Shown here one piece after another: positions 6,570-15,001 of a DNA stretch of 15,069 nt. Under the pieces are notes generated by a model. The model did no database searches, was not told where the DNA came from, and worked only from the letters and a program-made list of their open reading frames with translations. The number at the start of each line of letters is the position of its first letter. Position 1 is the first letter of the stretch. Both the position numbers and the translations under genes were made by a program. The DNA comes from Alphaproteobacteria bacterium (GTDB lineage Bacteria; Pseudomonadota; Alphaproteobacteria; RF32; CAG-239): the NCBI GenBank assembly GCA_024408895.1, contig JAKSUO010000014.1, positions 1 to 15,069 on the forward strand. The letters are read 5' to 3'.

Positions 6570-9215
6570 ATGCTTAAAGACATAAATAATCGCCGTCCGG
6601 ACAGACAATTGGAAAGGAATTTGATTTTCCTTGCCTATGCGATTATGTTTATGTCTTTGAGCTTGTTTGCCTTGTTTATTTATCCGCAATATTCTTTGTA
6701 TATAGTAATTTCCACTGTTGTGTGGAATATAATATGTATTTTCGGCACTATTCGCATTTTAAAGGTCAGCGAAAGTGCTATCGGATTTGGCACGTTGGCG
6801 GCGGAAATTTTGGAAGATAAAAGCAAATATTATCGGGTTGATAATGCCAAAGGAGAAGCCATTCTTTTAAACAAGCCGGCACGCGAATATTTTAAGGATA
6901 TGCCGGTATTGACCTTTTTGGAAAAAAATATCATTGATTCGGCTGCCAATAAATTGGATTTGCAAAAATTACATTCTGCGGTCAGTAAGTTGCAACAAAC
7001 AACCGTTACATTGTCGGTTAATCCGGACCAAAACAGTATATTTGTGGCCGAGGAGTGGCTGAAAGTTACCATTAAACCGATATCGCTGGCTAAAACGGAA
7101 ATTTTTGAAGATAAGTTTTCACTCAGCAAAATTAATCAGGATATTTATATTTTTTGGAGCGTTGAAAATATTACTGCCTACAAAAATATGGATCAGGTGT
7201 TCAAAGATGAAATGTCTTCATTGCACAATTTTTTGGATTTTCTGCCGGTCGGCTTGTACACCTGCGATAATACCGGAAAAATAGAATATATAAATAATTT
7301 GCTGGCGGAGAAACTGAATACCGATAAAAATGATGCCATCGGTAAAATCATAGATGATTTTGTGGCGTTTAAAGCCGAGTTGTTGCACGGTTCAACCGGC
7401 AGTTATCGTGGAAATATGATGTTTAAAACGGCACAAGGAAACGTCCAAGCCTTCGTAATGCAACAAAATGTGCGTGAAAATAACGAACTCAAAACCCGTG
7501 GTGTCGTGCTGTGGAATTTGCCGAACGATAAGGAAATAGAAGAACATTTACATTTTCTGTCGGATAAATTTGAAGCGCTGTTTGAAAGCGCGCCGGTGGG
7601 CATTATTTTTGCCGATATGCAACAAAAAATTATTGAGGTAAACGGTTATATCTGTCAAATATTCGGGCAAAGTGCAGACTATCTTAAAGATAAAAAAATC
7701 AATCAGATTTTTACCGAAGACGCAAATAATAAAATTAAGGAATTTGTTACCGGTATTCAAAACGGCGAAGAAGAAATGAATTTTGAAACGCGTTTAAAAA
7801 ATGCATCGGAAGAAACAAATCTGAAAATATCCGCTGTTCCGATGCAATTGCGGTATTCCAGCACCACGGCGGAAATTGCCGGTATGATTTTGTATGTTGA
7901 AGATACAACTAATAAACGTAATCTTGAAATGCAGGTGGCGCAAGCGCAAAAAATGCAGGCGTTTGGACAACTCGCCGGCGGTGTGGCTCATGATTTTAAC
8001 AATTTATTGACAGCGATTATCGGGTATTGTGATTTATTGTTGCAGCGCCACGGAATTGGTGATCCGTCTTTTTCGGATTTGTTGCAGTTGAAATATAATG
8101 TCAACAGAGCGGCCGGTGTAGCGCGTCAGTTGCTTGCCATTTCCAGAAAACAACCGCTTAATCCGAAAATTATAGATGTTAATGAGGCTTGTGCCGACAA
8201 TGAGCATTTGATTGCGCGCTTGGTTGGTGAACAAATAAAGTTTAACAAGAATTATGCGGCAAATATGGGATATATTCGTGTTGATCCGGTTCAGTTTTCA
8301 CAAGTTTTGATTAATTTGGCGATTAATGCAAAAGATGCCATGAACGGTAAAGGGAAACTTACCATTACAACGCATGATGAGCGCCTTAACGAACCGTATC
8401 AGTTTGGAGACAGCATTATTCAGCCGGGAGATTTTGTTGTTGTTGGTGTAAATGATACGGGTTGCGGTATTCCTCCGGAAAATATCAATCGTATTTTTGA
8501 GCCTTTTTTCTCTACCAAAAAGAATGTTACCGGTTCCGGAACAGGTTTGGGATTAGCTATGGTTTACAGCATAATTCACCAAACAGAAGGTTTTATGAAG
8601 GTGCAAAGTGAAGTCAACAAGGGGACAACATTTGAAATTTATCTGCCGGCGTATGATACTCAGGTAACGGCTAACGAAGAAAATACCATACCGCAGGATG
8701 AAGTGATATTGGATAAGTCCGGTAAAGCTGCAATGACAACGATGGCGCAGGCATCGGCAGTTAATTTTGATGATAAATTGATACTCGGCTTAAATATTAC
8801 GGAATTTGACAGTCAGCGCACGGTGGCGCGTAATTCTGGTGAAATTAAAATTTTGTTTGTTGAAGATGAAGATGCTGTTCGTATTGTCGGGGCGCGTGGT
8901 TTACGGCAAAAAGGGTATGATGTTACCGATTGCATATCGGCGGAAAATGCTTTGGAACATATTGAAAACGGGGAAACTTTCAATATGATGATTACCGATA
9001 TGATGATGCCGGGTATGAGCGGTGCCGAGTTGGCTAATATCGTGAGACAGAAAGATCCTGAAATCATTATCATATTGGCTTCGGGCTATTCGGAGGAAAT
9101 TGCTCGTATAGAATTGGCCGGTTCGCAAGACTTTTATTTCTTGAGCAAGCCATACAGTCTGGATGATTTGAATAAAAAAGTAAAAGAAGTGTTGGCGCAG
9201 CATGACGGAAAGTAA
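6570..9215 (+). CDS. cckA: CckA-like hybrid histidine kinase (PAS domains, HisKA, HATPase, receiver)
   Basis: CckA heads the alphaproteobacterial phosphorelay, passing phosphate via ChpT to CtrA, and acts as kinase or phosphatase. The 881-residue product has two membrane helices (about 17-37 and 42-64), a PAS-like region (88-205), two clearer PAS domains (about 217-320 and 328-450), and a HisKA domain with H474 in G-G-V-A-H-D-F-N-N-L-L, the CckA signature. The ATPase shows an N box around N586, D629-T-G-C-G, F-F-S-T-K and G655-S-G-T-G-L-G. After a 65-residue linker comes a receiver (about 759-876) with acidic pocket D766, phospho-acceptor D810 and K860. It is longer than the roughly 690-residue Caulobacter protein. 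AAAGGA precedes the ATG, and the 3' end overlaps the next gene by 14 nt. Confidence 0.9.
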   Translation: MLKDINNRRPDRQLERNLIFLAYAIMFMSLSLFALFIYPQYSLYIVISTVVWNIICIFGTIRILKVSESAIGFGTLAAEILEDKSKYYRVDNAKGEAILLNKPAREYFKDMPVLTFLEKNIIDSAANKLDLQKLHSAVSKLQQTTVTLSVNPDQNSIFVAEEWLKVTIKPISLAKTEIFEDKFSLSKINQDIYIFWSVENITAYKNMDQVFKDEMSSLHNFLDFLPVGLYTCDNTGKIEYINNLLAEKLNTDKNDAIGKIIDDFVAFKAELLHGSTGSYRGNMMFKTAQGNVQAFVMQQNVRENNELKTRGVVLWNLPNDKEIEEHLHFLSDKFEALFESAPVGIIFADMQQKIIEVNGYICQIFGQSADYLKDKKINQIFTEDANNKIKEFVTGIQNGEEEMNFETRLKNASEETNLKISAVPMQLRYSSTTAEIAGMILYVEDTTNKRNLEMQVAQAQKMQAFGQLAGGVAHDFNNLLTAIIGYCDLLLQRHGIGDPSFSDLLQLKYNVNRAAGVARQLLAISRKQPLNPKIIDVNEACADNEHLIARLVGEQIKFNKNYAANMGYIRVDPVQFSQVLINLAINAKDAMNGKGKLTITTHDERLNEPYQFGDSIIQPGDFVVVGVNDTGCGIPPENINRIFEPFFSTKKNVTGSGTGLGLAMVYSIIHQTEGFMKVQSEVNKGTTFEIYLPAYDTQVTANEENTIPQDEVILDKSGKAAMTTMAQASAVNFDDKLILGLNITEFDSQRTVARNSGEIKILFVEDEDAVRIVGARGLRQKGYDVTDCISAENALEHIENGETFNMMITDMMMPGMSGAELANIVRQKDPEIIIILASGYSEEIARIELAGSQDFYFLSKPYSLDDLNKKVKEVLAQHDGK

Positions 9216-9948
9216 AAAATTATCACAGTTGCCTTTGGAATTTGCAACGCAAAACCTTATGCGTTGTGAAGATTTTATGGTGTCAGAGTGTAACGGGGAA
9301 GCGTATCAAATGATTGTTTCGTGGCCTAATTGGCTGACTTCCGGCATGGTTATATATGGACCGAAGGGATGTGGAAAAACACATTTGGCACATATTTTTG
9401 CCGATATGGTTATGGCAAATAGTGAAAAGCCTGTGCATGTCGGTTTGGTGCCGTCCGAAAGCGTTAATATGAAAAACATTAAGCGTCTGGCTGAAGAAAA
9501 CGTGAGTATTGTGATTGAAAATCTTTCGCCTAAAGCCGATGAAGAGGCACTTTTTCATTTATGCAATATATACAATACATCGGGACGTTATATATTATGG
9601 ACATCAGAAATGCCTCCAAGCCGTATGAATTTTAAGCTGAAAGATTTACAGTCACGCTTAAATATGCTGTCTTGCATTGAAATCAAGGAACCTGATGATA
9701 TAATGCTACGAACACTCATTGCTAAGCTGTTTAATGACAGGCAACTGTTTATCGGTGAAGACATTTTGAGCTACATTATGAATAACGCACAGCGTTCTTT
9801 TTCGTATGTTCGGGCATTGGTTGAGGAAGCAGACTATATTTCATTGGTGCGTAAAACGCCGGTGAATTACGGTGTTATTAAAGAGGCGATGGAAAGATTG
9901 TCCGACAATAATTGTTGCGAACCTGACTTATTCGCCAATGAAATATAA
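9202..9948 (+). CDS. hdaA: HdaA-like DnaA-related AAA+ protein
   Basis: Hda/HdaA proteins bind the DNA sliding clamp and stimulate ATP hydrolysis by DnaA, preventing re-initiation of replication. This 248-residue protein begins with Q9-L-P-L-E-F14, matching the clamp-binding motif at the N-terminus of Hda. Walker A is G53-P-K-G-C-G-K-T60. Walker B is reduced to V-I-E106-N107, as seen in Hda-type proteins. S151-R-L holds the expected arginine finger (R152), and S-Y-V-R204 is a plausible sensor II. There is no DnaA DNA-binding domain, which separates it from DnaA. It starts inside the last codons of the kinase gene with no strong ribosome site, so it is probably coupled to cckA. DnaC/IstB-type loaders are a less likely alternative. 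Confidence 0.85.
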   Translation: MTESKKLSQLPLEFATQNLMRCEDFMVSECNGEAYQMIVSWPNWLTSGMVIYGPKGCGKTHLAHIFADMVMANSEKPVHVGLVPSESVNMKNIKRLAEENVSIVIENLSPKADEEALFHLCNIYNTSGRYILWTSEMPPSRMNFKLKDLQSRLNMLSCIEIKEPDDIMLRTLIAKLFNDRQLFIGEDILSYIMNNAQRSFSYVRALVEEADYISLVRKTPVNYGVIKEAMERLSDNNCCEPDLFANEI

Positions 9949-9962
9949 TGATTGCCTTTTGT

Positions 9963-9989
9963 TTGACAGTTATTATATTTTGTTATACA
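9963..9989 (+). promoter_or_regulatory. candidate promoter for the DUF1189-like gene
   Basis: TTGACA (9963-9968) is followed after 15 nt by TATACA (9984-9989), which carries an upstream TG (9981-9982) as an extended -10. The spacing is short, but the extended -10 compensates. AGGAG at 10001-10005 and the ATG at 10012 follow closely. It would let this gene be expressed apart from cckA-hdaA. Confidence 0.45.
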
Positions 9990-10011
9990 AAACAAAAAAA
10001 AGGAGATAAAT

Positions 10012-10716
10012 ATGAAAGAATTAGTTACAAAAAATAAATGGCTCGGCTTTATTGCGATTATTGTGTATGCCGCAATAATTGCCGGATATATGGCGCACAC
10101 GATTGTGCCGTTTGTGAAGCAAAATATGCCGGTAGTATCCGAAGAAATTAAGTCGTTTTTGCCGGTTACGTTTGAAAATGGTAAAATTGTGGCACCGCAA
10201 AATGTGGTTATAAGCAAATCTTATGATGTTGGCGGAGACAAAATTCAAGTTGTTATGAACACCGGCATAGATGAGTTTGAAACATCCGATTTGAAGGATT
10301 CGGGGTTGTATATCAGCCGTAAATATTTTTACGCAGTCAGCGAACGCAAAACAGAAATACAAAGCTTTGAAAAATTACAAATGCCGGATAAGGTTGTGGA
10401 TAGCGAAATTGTTGACCTTGCCGCAACGGAAATTGAAAAAAATGTCAGCAAATATATATTTGCGGGAACATTCTTGGCGTTTTTGATTTTCTCAGCGTTT
10501 GCGGTTTTGTTATACACGCTGTTTATGCACTGGATTATTCGTATTTGGTTTAAGATAGATTTTGCTCAAACGCTTTTTGTGAACAGTGTGGCATACGTTG
10601 TACTTTCGCTGTTAAGTTTATTAACACCGTTTAATATCGGTATTATCGTTATGTTTGTTGCATTGATTGCGGCAAATGTGGGGGTAAATTCTGCGATTAA
10701 GGAAGAAAATGCCTGA
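10012..10716 (+). CDS. four-helix membrane protein, DUF1189-like
   Basis: The 234-residue protein has one N-terminal membrane helix (about 11-34), an extracytoplasmic segment of about 110 residues, and three C-terminal helices (about 148-172, 185-205, 207-226). This layout, with F-E-N-G-K-I (54-59) and a later V-V-M-N-T-G (80-85) in the exposed part, matches the DUF1189 family, whose role is not established. No catalytic residues are evident. AGGAG lies 6 nt before the ATG. The gene follows hdaA by 63 nt, has its own candidate promoter, and ends at the strong terminator at 10744-10770. The membrane topology is confident; the family call rests on pattern and is moderate. Confidence 0.65.
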   Translation: MKELVTKNKWLGFIAIIVYAAIIAGYMAHTIVPFVKQNMPVVSEEIKSFLPVTFENGKIVAPQNVVISKSYDVGGDKIQVVMNTGIDEFETSDLKDSGLYISRKYFYAVSERKTEIQSFEKLQMPDKVVDSEIVDLAATEIEKNVSKYIFAGTFLAFLIFSAFAVLLYTLFMHWIIRIWFKIDFAQTLFVNSVAYVVLSLLSLLTPFNIGIIVMFVALIAANVGVNSAIKEENA

Positions 10717-10743
10717 ATTTAAATGCGATATGAGCAAAAACAT

Positions 10744-10770
10744 AAAAAACCGGCATTATGCCGGTTTTTT
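10744..10770. terminator. strong bidirectional intrinsic terminator
   Basis: AAAAAACCGGCA (10744-10755) and TGCCGGTTTTTT (10759-10770) form a perfect 12-bp stem with a 3-nt loop, six T residues on the plus strand and six on the minus strand. It ends the DUF1189-like gene on the plus strand. On the minus strand it begins at the stop codon of the small ORF at 10769-10903, supporting that ORF as a transcribed gene. Confidence 0.92.
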
Positions 10771-10903
10771 ATATCTGAACACCGTCAATTTTGATGATGG
10801 ATTTTGAAAATTTTTTGAACACAAAATAAATACTCAAACCGATTAACAGAATGAAAAATCGGTGAGATAAGTTTATTTTTTTGTAAAATATGCAGCCAGA
10901 CAA
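10769..10903 (-). CDS. probable 44-residue single-pass membrane protein with TTG start
   Basis: On the minus strand a perfect AAGGAGG (10917-10911) sits 7 nt before TTG at 10903. This opens a 44-codon frame ending TAA at 10771-10769, exactly at the bidirectional terminator. The peptide starts MSGCIFYKKINLSHR, has one hydrophobic helix (about residues 16-29, FFILLIGLSIYFVF) and ends in a basic segment, KKFSKSIIK, followed by IDGVQI. The positive charge on both sides of the helix leaves orientation open. A promoter (TTGATT, 17 nt, AATAAT) lies at 10939-10967. An in-frame TAA just upstream rules out a longer form. I do not recognise a family. Competing short frames here, including a 26-codon plus-strand ORF from 10890, lack a ribosome site. 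Confidence 0.5.
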   Translation of the reverse strand: MSGCIFYKKINLSHRFFILLIGLSIYFVFKKFSKSIIKIDGVQI

Positions 10904-10938
10904 TGATTATCCTCCTTATCATGGCAATTGTAGTTGGG

Positions 10939-10967
10939 ATTATTTATTAAAAAAACAAAAGAATCAA
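10939..10967 (-). promoter_or_regulatory. promoter of the 44-residue ORF
   Basis: On the minus strand TTGATT (10967-10962) is followed after exactly 17 nt by AATAAT (10944-10939). It is divergent from the plus-strand promoter at 10988-11016, with the two -35 boxes about 20 nt apart. A GANTC methylation site (GAATC, 10961-10965) overlaps its -35 box. Confidence 0.45.
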
Positions 10968-10987
10968 TAATTTTTTGCAAAAAAATA

Positions 10988-11016
10988 TTGCAAAAATTGA
11001 CAAAATATTTTATAAT
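10988..11016 (+). promoter_or_regulatory. promoter of the 1310-residue protein gene
   Basis: TTGCAA (10988-10993) lies 17 nt before a perfect TATAAT (11011-11016). Transcription should begin near 11023, about 30 nt before the ATG at 11053. The upstream DNA contains A/T runs that could act as an UP element. A TTGACA at 10997-11002 lies inside the spacer and is too close to this -10 to be the functional -35. Confidence 0.65.
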
Positions 11017-11052
11017 GCAGTCAATATGATGTTTTTTTGGGGGAGGCGGGCT

Positions 11053-14000
11053 ATGAGTGAAGAACAACCAGATATCTTTGAGCAAGAAAAAGAAAGACTT
11101 CAAGAAGAAATAGAAAAAAGAAAAAAAACTGCTGAAGAAGAAAATAAAAATTTAAAATTTCAAACCAAATATGAAGTTATTGGTGCATTTAATGATTTGA
11201 TGAGCTATCAATCTGATGTTAATGATGAAGATATCAAGGAATTTATCCGCCACAAAAATGCCTATCTTGTTGCTAATCCTGAAGATTTAGATGAGATTTC
11301 TGGATACATACAAAGCAATCTGGAGTTCCAAATTAGTAATAATTCAAATAGCAATTTCACCAACAAATACACGACTGCACTTAATAATATGCTGAGCGCA
11401 AACAGTTTAGAGGACTTTGTTGCCCGATATAAAGAAAACGAAGAGAATCAAGAACTTTTCTCTTATGAATCAACTCCGATGACGGAAGATGTTATAACAT
11501 CTGAACAGAGAACATTTGCCGAAGATATAAGAATACGTTCTCATGATAATTTTGATAATGAATCTGCAATGTATAGAATTGAGTTGGGTGTTCTGGCCGA
11601 TATGGATTTAATTCCGTCCGACGAAGCACAAGATGCTATAAATACTTACACCAAGCTTTTACGCGAACATGATTTATTGTATGAACTATCAGAGAATGAA
11701 GCTAAATATTTCACGTCAAATGTTTCGGCGGAAGACTTAGCTGCTGGATATGAACTGGTTACCAAAGGACGTGAAAAGGTATCGGAAAAAAATTCTGAAA
11801 AATATAAAAATAGGATTGCTGACGAAGTTTTTAAAGCCGCCACAAATGCAGAACAAGAAGAAAATCCGTGGTACAACTTACTCACACCGGAGTTAACTGC
11901 CATTGAAATTGAAAAATTGGCTTCCGATTTATCTGATAAATCTTTATCAGACGATGAGCGTCAGGAACTTGAAACCAGGTATAATCGTGTGCTTCAACAT
12001 GGTGACAATTTACTGTCTGATTTGACACAAAAACAAGGCTATTATTTTACTGATATTACGAATGTGGCGGATGAATATGATGGTTATATGCACTTGAGTG
12101 ATGTTTGTGAGCGCGCTCATCAAGCGGATGAAACAGACAACAATGATGAACCGACTGTTTATGATACGGCTCGCCAATTAATGGACGAATATATTGAGCC
12201 GTATGATGAATTATATAATATTCCGAGCGGTAAAAATCCGAAGGATACGGCCATTAACTTAAATAGCAGATTTAATAATGCTTCGGCCATTATTGATAAA
12301 TTGGAATTCAATGAAAAAACCTTAGGTCGAGAATATTTGCAAGCTTTGCAAAACTATGAATTTGTCACGGAATATGATTATAACGGAAACGCTGTCAAAA
12401 TTGAAGAATGTATCACGGTCAATGAAGACGGCGAAATGGAGGTTGTTAAAGGCAGCTCTTTGGAAACAGTTTTGAAGTTTGCCGCTAATGAAACAATGAT
12501 GCAAAATTTGGGCAATTCTGCGCAAAAAATGAATGAGGAACTTATCATTGAGGGTGTAAGAGATAATGCTTTCAATACACTGTTTGCTTATTCCAATTCG
12601 GAAGAAGTTGTCAAACAAGGATTAAGAGAAGATCCGTATAAGTTCACCGATCAAAAAGAAAACTATATAGGGGAATTTGAGCAGAAATTGATGAGAGGGG
12701 AAAAAGTGCAGATTTCACCGCTTGGTGTGAAGTTGGCTCTTGACCGTCAAGCCAATAATGTTGAAACCTTCAGCAATCGTTTAACGTCAAAATTGGGCGC
12801 AGAAAATACCGAATATCTTAAAGCCGGATTATTGGGACAAGTTAAAAAGATTGATGAGACCAGCAGATATAATGATGGCGCTAAAAAGGTTAAAAATGCC
12901 GCTGTGAAGAGAGGGTTAATTGGCGCAGGATTAAACTTTGGTGTTGCAACCGCAGCCAGTTATGTTGCCACAAAGTTATCGTTAGGTGCTTTCTTAGGGA
13001 TGTCAAAGGCTGCTCCTGTTATGGGAGGAATGGCGGTTGAGCTTGGTATCGGCGGTGGAAATGCGCTGATTGGTGCTGTTTCAGGGGCGGCAGTTTCTAC
13101 AATTTCATATTTAACTTTTAAGAAAGTCAATTCTTTATTAAAAGGCCAAAAATATGGTTGGAAAGACGTTAAGAAAGATTTGAAATCACCGCAATTTGTT
13201 TCGGCATTGACTGCAGGTGCTTTGGGCGGAGCTTCGGTCGGTTTTGCTTTGTCCGGATGTGCTAAATGCGCCATGGTTTGCGGTGTGGCTTCTATGGGAG
13301 CCGCGTCTATTGGCAGATTTTACACGCAATACCGTGATATGCGCTTGCATGGCCATGGACGTGTTGCCTCCACAGCTATGGGAATAGCCAATGCGGCATC
13401 AGTTTTTGCCGGAGTAGCGATAGGGCATTCTTTAGGTTCAACAGATAACCATATGGAAATTACGGCAGACGACAAACAAGCAAAAGATTTGTATCAAAAT
13501 CTTGATCAAGCCAAGAAAGACGGTTGGAATTTGGAAACATCGGAGCATAGTCAAGATGGATTTACTTTGTTGAATACAACTGAAAGCGAACAGTGGACAG
13601 CTGAAGCAACCGAAAGAGCGCGTGCAACATTGGAGAGCTTTTATGGCAATAATACCGATGCTTTGAATAATGATTTAAATCAAGTCAGCCAACAACTGCA
13701 CGCATTGGGCCGAGATGATATTCCGCCGGAAATATTTTTGCGAAATTCTTGTGATGCTGGTATGAATACCGGTATTGACACAATTAATCACGTTGACGGC
13801 GGCGGTGTTGTCCATACGCATGGTAATAATTTGGTAATGACGGATTTGTGGTCACAACAACATGATGTTGATCCGAATTTGGTTCACGCTTTGGGTGGCA
13901 TTAAGTCATCGGATGGCACAATCACCATCACGCAAGATGCGTTAAATGGCTTTGAGGCAGTCAAAGAACACGTTTCCGTGATTAATGAAATCGGTTCAAC

Positions 14001-14985
14001 AATGAATGCCGATGGAACACGTTTATCCGGTCATTTGGATGGGTTTTTAAATCGTAATGCCATGGTTGATAACACCAATACAACGGTTCATGCGCCTGAA
14101 GGTCAGGGAACTGAGTTTAATACTTATGCCAATGGTGATAACGGTATTCGGCATCATATAGACAATTTGTTCGGCCGCTTTACCAAAAGTATTGAAGCTG
14201 TAAGCGGTTTCGGCGCTATGATTGTTGATATACCTCATAAGGTTAAGCAATTTCTGCGTCCGGGTGCTAAGGCAGACCAAATCAGTGAATTGCAAAACGA
14301 ACAAGCGCAACCTGATGCTAAGCCTAATAATAGAAAAAATAACTGGTCTCCTGAGATAGTAATTCCGGCAGAAGTATTCAATGACTCGCCGAATAATGAA
14401 GAAAATAGCGGAAGTCATATTATAATAGGTGGGACGGAAATGTCTCAAGAAGCATTAGGACGCAAAGACTTGCCGAATAATGAAGAAAATAGCGGAAGTC
14501 CTGTTATAGTAGGTTTGGTAGACGATATTCAAAAAACATCCGAAATCAAAGAGTTGCTTGCAGATGAATACAAAATTGTTTACGGTATTGCTCCATCAGA
14601 TAAAAGTAGAACGGAATACACGGGGCTTGTTATGGAAGAATTTAAGGCCGATCTTGCTGCCGGAACAACTAAAGCAGGCGGTTTTGCCGAATATCTCAAA
14701 GAACGTAAAGAAAAGTATGATGATATGCTGGCCAAAATGATAAAACCGTCTGACAAACCAAAAGACATTCATCAAACTAAGAAAGGTAAGGAAGCAACAG
14801 CTGATGTGAGACAGGCAATGTTCCAAACAAACCTATCATCTAACAGTAAAGAATTGCCGCACAATAAAATGACGTTGCAAAAATTTACGCAGTTTGCAAG
14901 TCGTGAATTGAGTAAAGGTTCGGATAAAGGTGGTAATGGAATTAAGGACGGTTATGTAAGCCAACATAACAATCGCGAAATATAA
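11053..14985 (+). CDS. 1310-residue protein of unknown function with central glycine-rich hydrophobic domain
   Basis: The frame is open from 10975, but the ATG at 11053 is chosen because GGGAGG lies 6 nt upstream and the promoter at 10988-11016 would exclude earlier starts. Residues 1-40 are highly charged and coiled-coil-like, with no signal peptide. About 40-615 is acidic and predicted helical. Residues 621-796 form a Gly/Ala-rich hydrophobic block with several possible membrane hairpins and a cysteine cluster (C736, C739, C743). Residues 797-1310 are hydrophilic, including D-G-G-G-V-V-H-T-H-G at 915-924, a 28-residue tandem repeat at about 1112-1167 and a Lys-rich tail. I recognise no family. 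The shape, a hydrophobic glycine-rich core between large soluble arms, resembles membrane-inserting toxins or effectors, but that is only inference. It is transcribed alone, from its own promoter to its own terminator. Confidence 0.88.
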   Translation: MSEEQPDIFEQEKERLQEEIEKRKKTAEEENKNLKFQTKYEVIGAFNDLMSYQSDVNDEDIKEFIRHKNAYLVANPEDLDEISGYIQSNLEFQISNNSNSNFTNKYTTALNNMLSANSLEDFVARYKENEENQELFSYESTPMTEDVITSEQRTFAEDIRIRSHDNFDNESAMYRIELGVLADMDLIPSDEAQDAINTYTKLLREHDLLYELSENEAKYFTSNVSAEDLAAGYELVTKGREKVSEKNSEKYKNRIADEVFKAATNAEQEENPWYNLLTPELTAIEIEKLASDLSDKSLSDDERQELETRYNRVLQHGDNLLSDLTQKQGYYFTDITNVADEYDGYMHLSDVCERAHQADETDNNDEPTVYDTARQLMDEYIEPYDELYNIPSGKNPKDTAINLNSRFNNASAIIDKLEFNEKTLGREYLQALQNYEFVTEYDYNGNAVKIEECITVNEDGEMEVVKGSSLETVLKFAANETMMQNLGNSAQKMNEELIIEGVRDNAFNTLFAYSNSEEVVKQGLREDPYKFTDQKENYIGEFEQKLMRGEKVQISPLGVKLALDRQANNVETFSNRLTSKLGAENTEYLKAGLLGQVKKIDETSRYNDGAKKVKNAAVKRGLIGAGLNFGVATAASYVATKLSLGAFLGMSKAAPVMGGMAVELGIGGGNALIGAVSGAAVSTISYLTFKKVNSLLKGQKYGWKDVKKDLKSPQFVSALTAGALGGASVGFALSGCAKCAMVCGVASMGAASIGRFYTQYRDMRLHGHGRVASTAMGIANAASVFAGVAIGHSLGSTDNHMEITADDKQAKDLYQNLDQAKKDGWNLETSEHSQDGFTLLNTTESEQWTAEATERARATLESFYGNNTDALNNDLNQVSQQLHALGRDDIPPEIFLRNSCDAGMNTGIDTINHVDGGGVVHTHGNNLVMTDLWSQQHDVDPNLVHALGGIKSSDGTITITQDALNGFEAVKEHVSVINEIGSTMNADGTRLSGHLDGFLNRNAMVDNTNTTVHAPEGQGTEFNTYANGDNGIRHHIDNLFGRFTKSIEAVSGFGAMIVDIPHKVKQFLRPGAKADQISELQNEQAQPDAKPNNRKNNWSPEIVIPAEVFNDSPNNEENSGSHIIIGGTEMSQEALGRKDLPNNEENSGSPVIVGLVDDIQKTSEIKELLADEYKIVYGIAPSDKSRTEYTGLVMEEFKADLAAGTTKAGGFAEYLKERKEKYDDMLAKMIKPSDKPKDIHQTKKGKEATADVRQAMFQTNLSSNSKELPHNKMTLQKFTQFASRELSKGSDKGGNGIKDGYVSQHNNREI
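14388..14500 (+). repeat. 29-nt perfect direct repeat within the large gene
   Basis: Positions 14388-14416 and 14472-14500 are identical over 29 bases and lie 84 nt (28 codons) apart, in frame. Each encodes P-N-N-E-E-N-S-G-S. The next residues (HIIIGG and PVIVGL) are also similar, so this looks like two adjacent 28-residue units whose second halves have diverged. Confidence 0.85.
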
Positions 14986-15001
14986 TAATTAATTTCAAAT
15001 G

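Noticed and set aside
10890..10970. 26-codon plus-strand ORF (from ATG at 10890)
   Set aside because: It has no ribosome site and follows a strong terminator with no promoter between; it lies antisense to the better-supported minus-strand small gene.
10975..11052. N-terminal extension of the large protein by 26 residues
   Set aside because: It would start upstream of or inside the promoter at 10988-11016; the ATG at 11053 has a good ribosome site.
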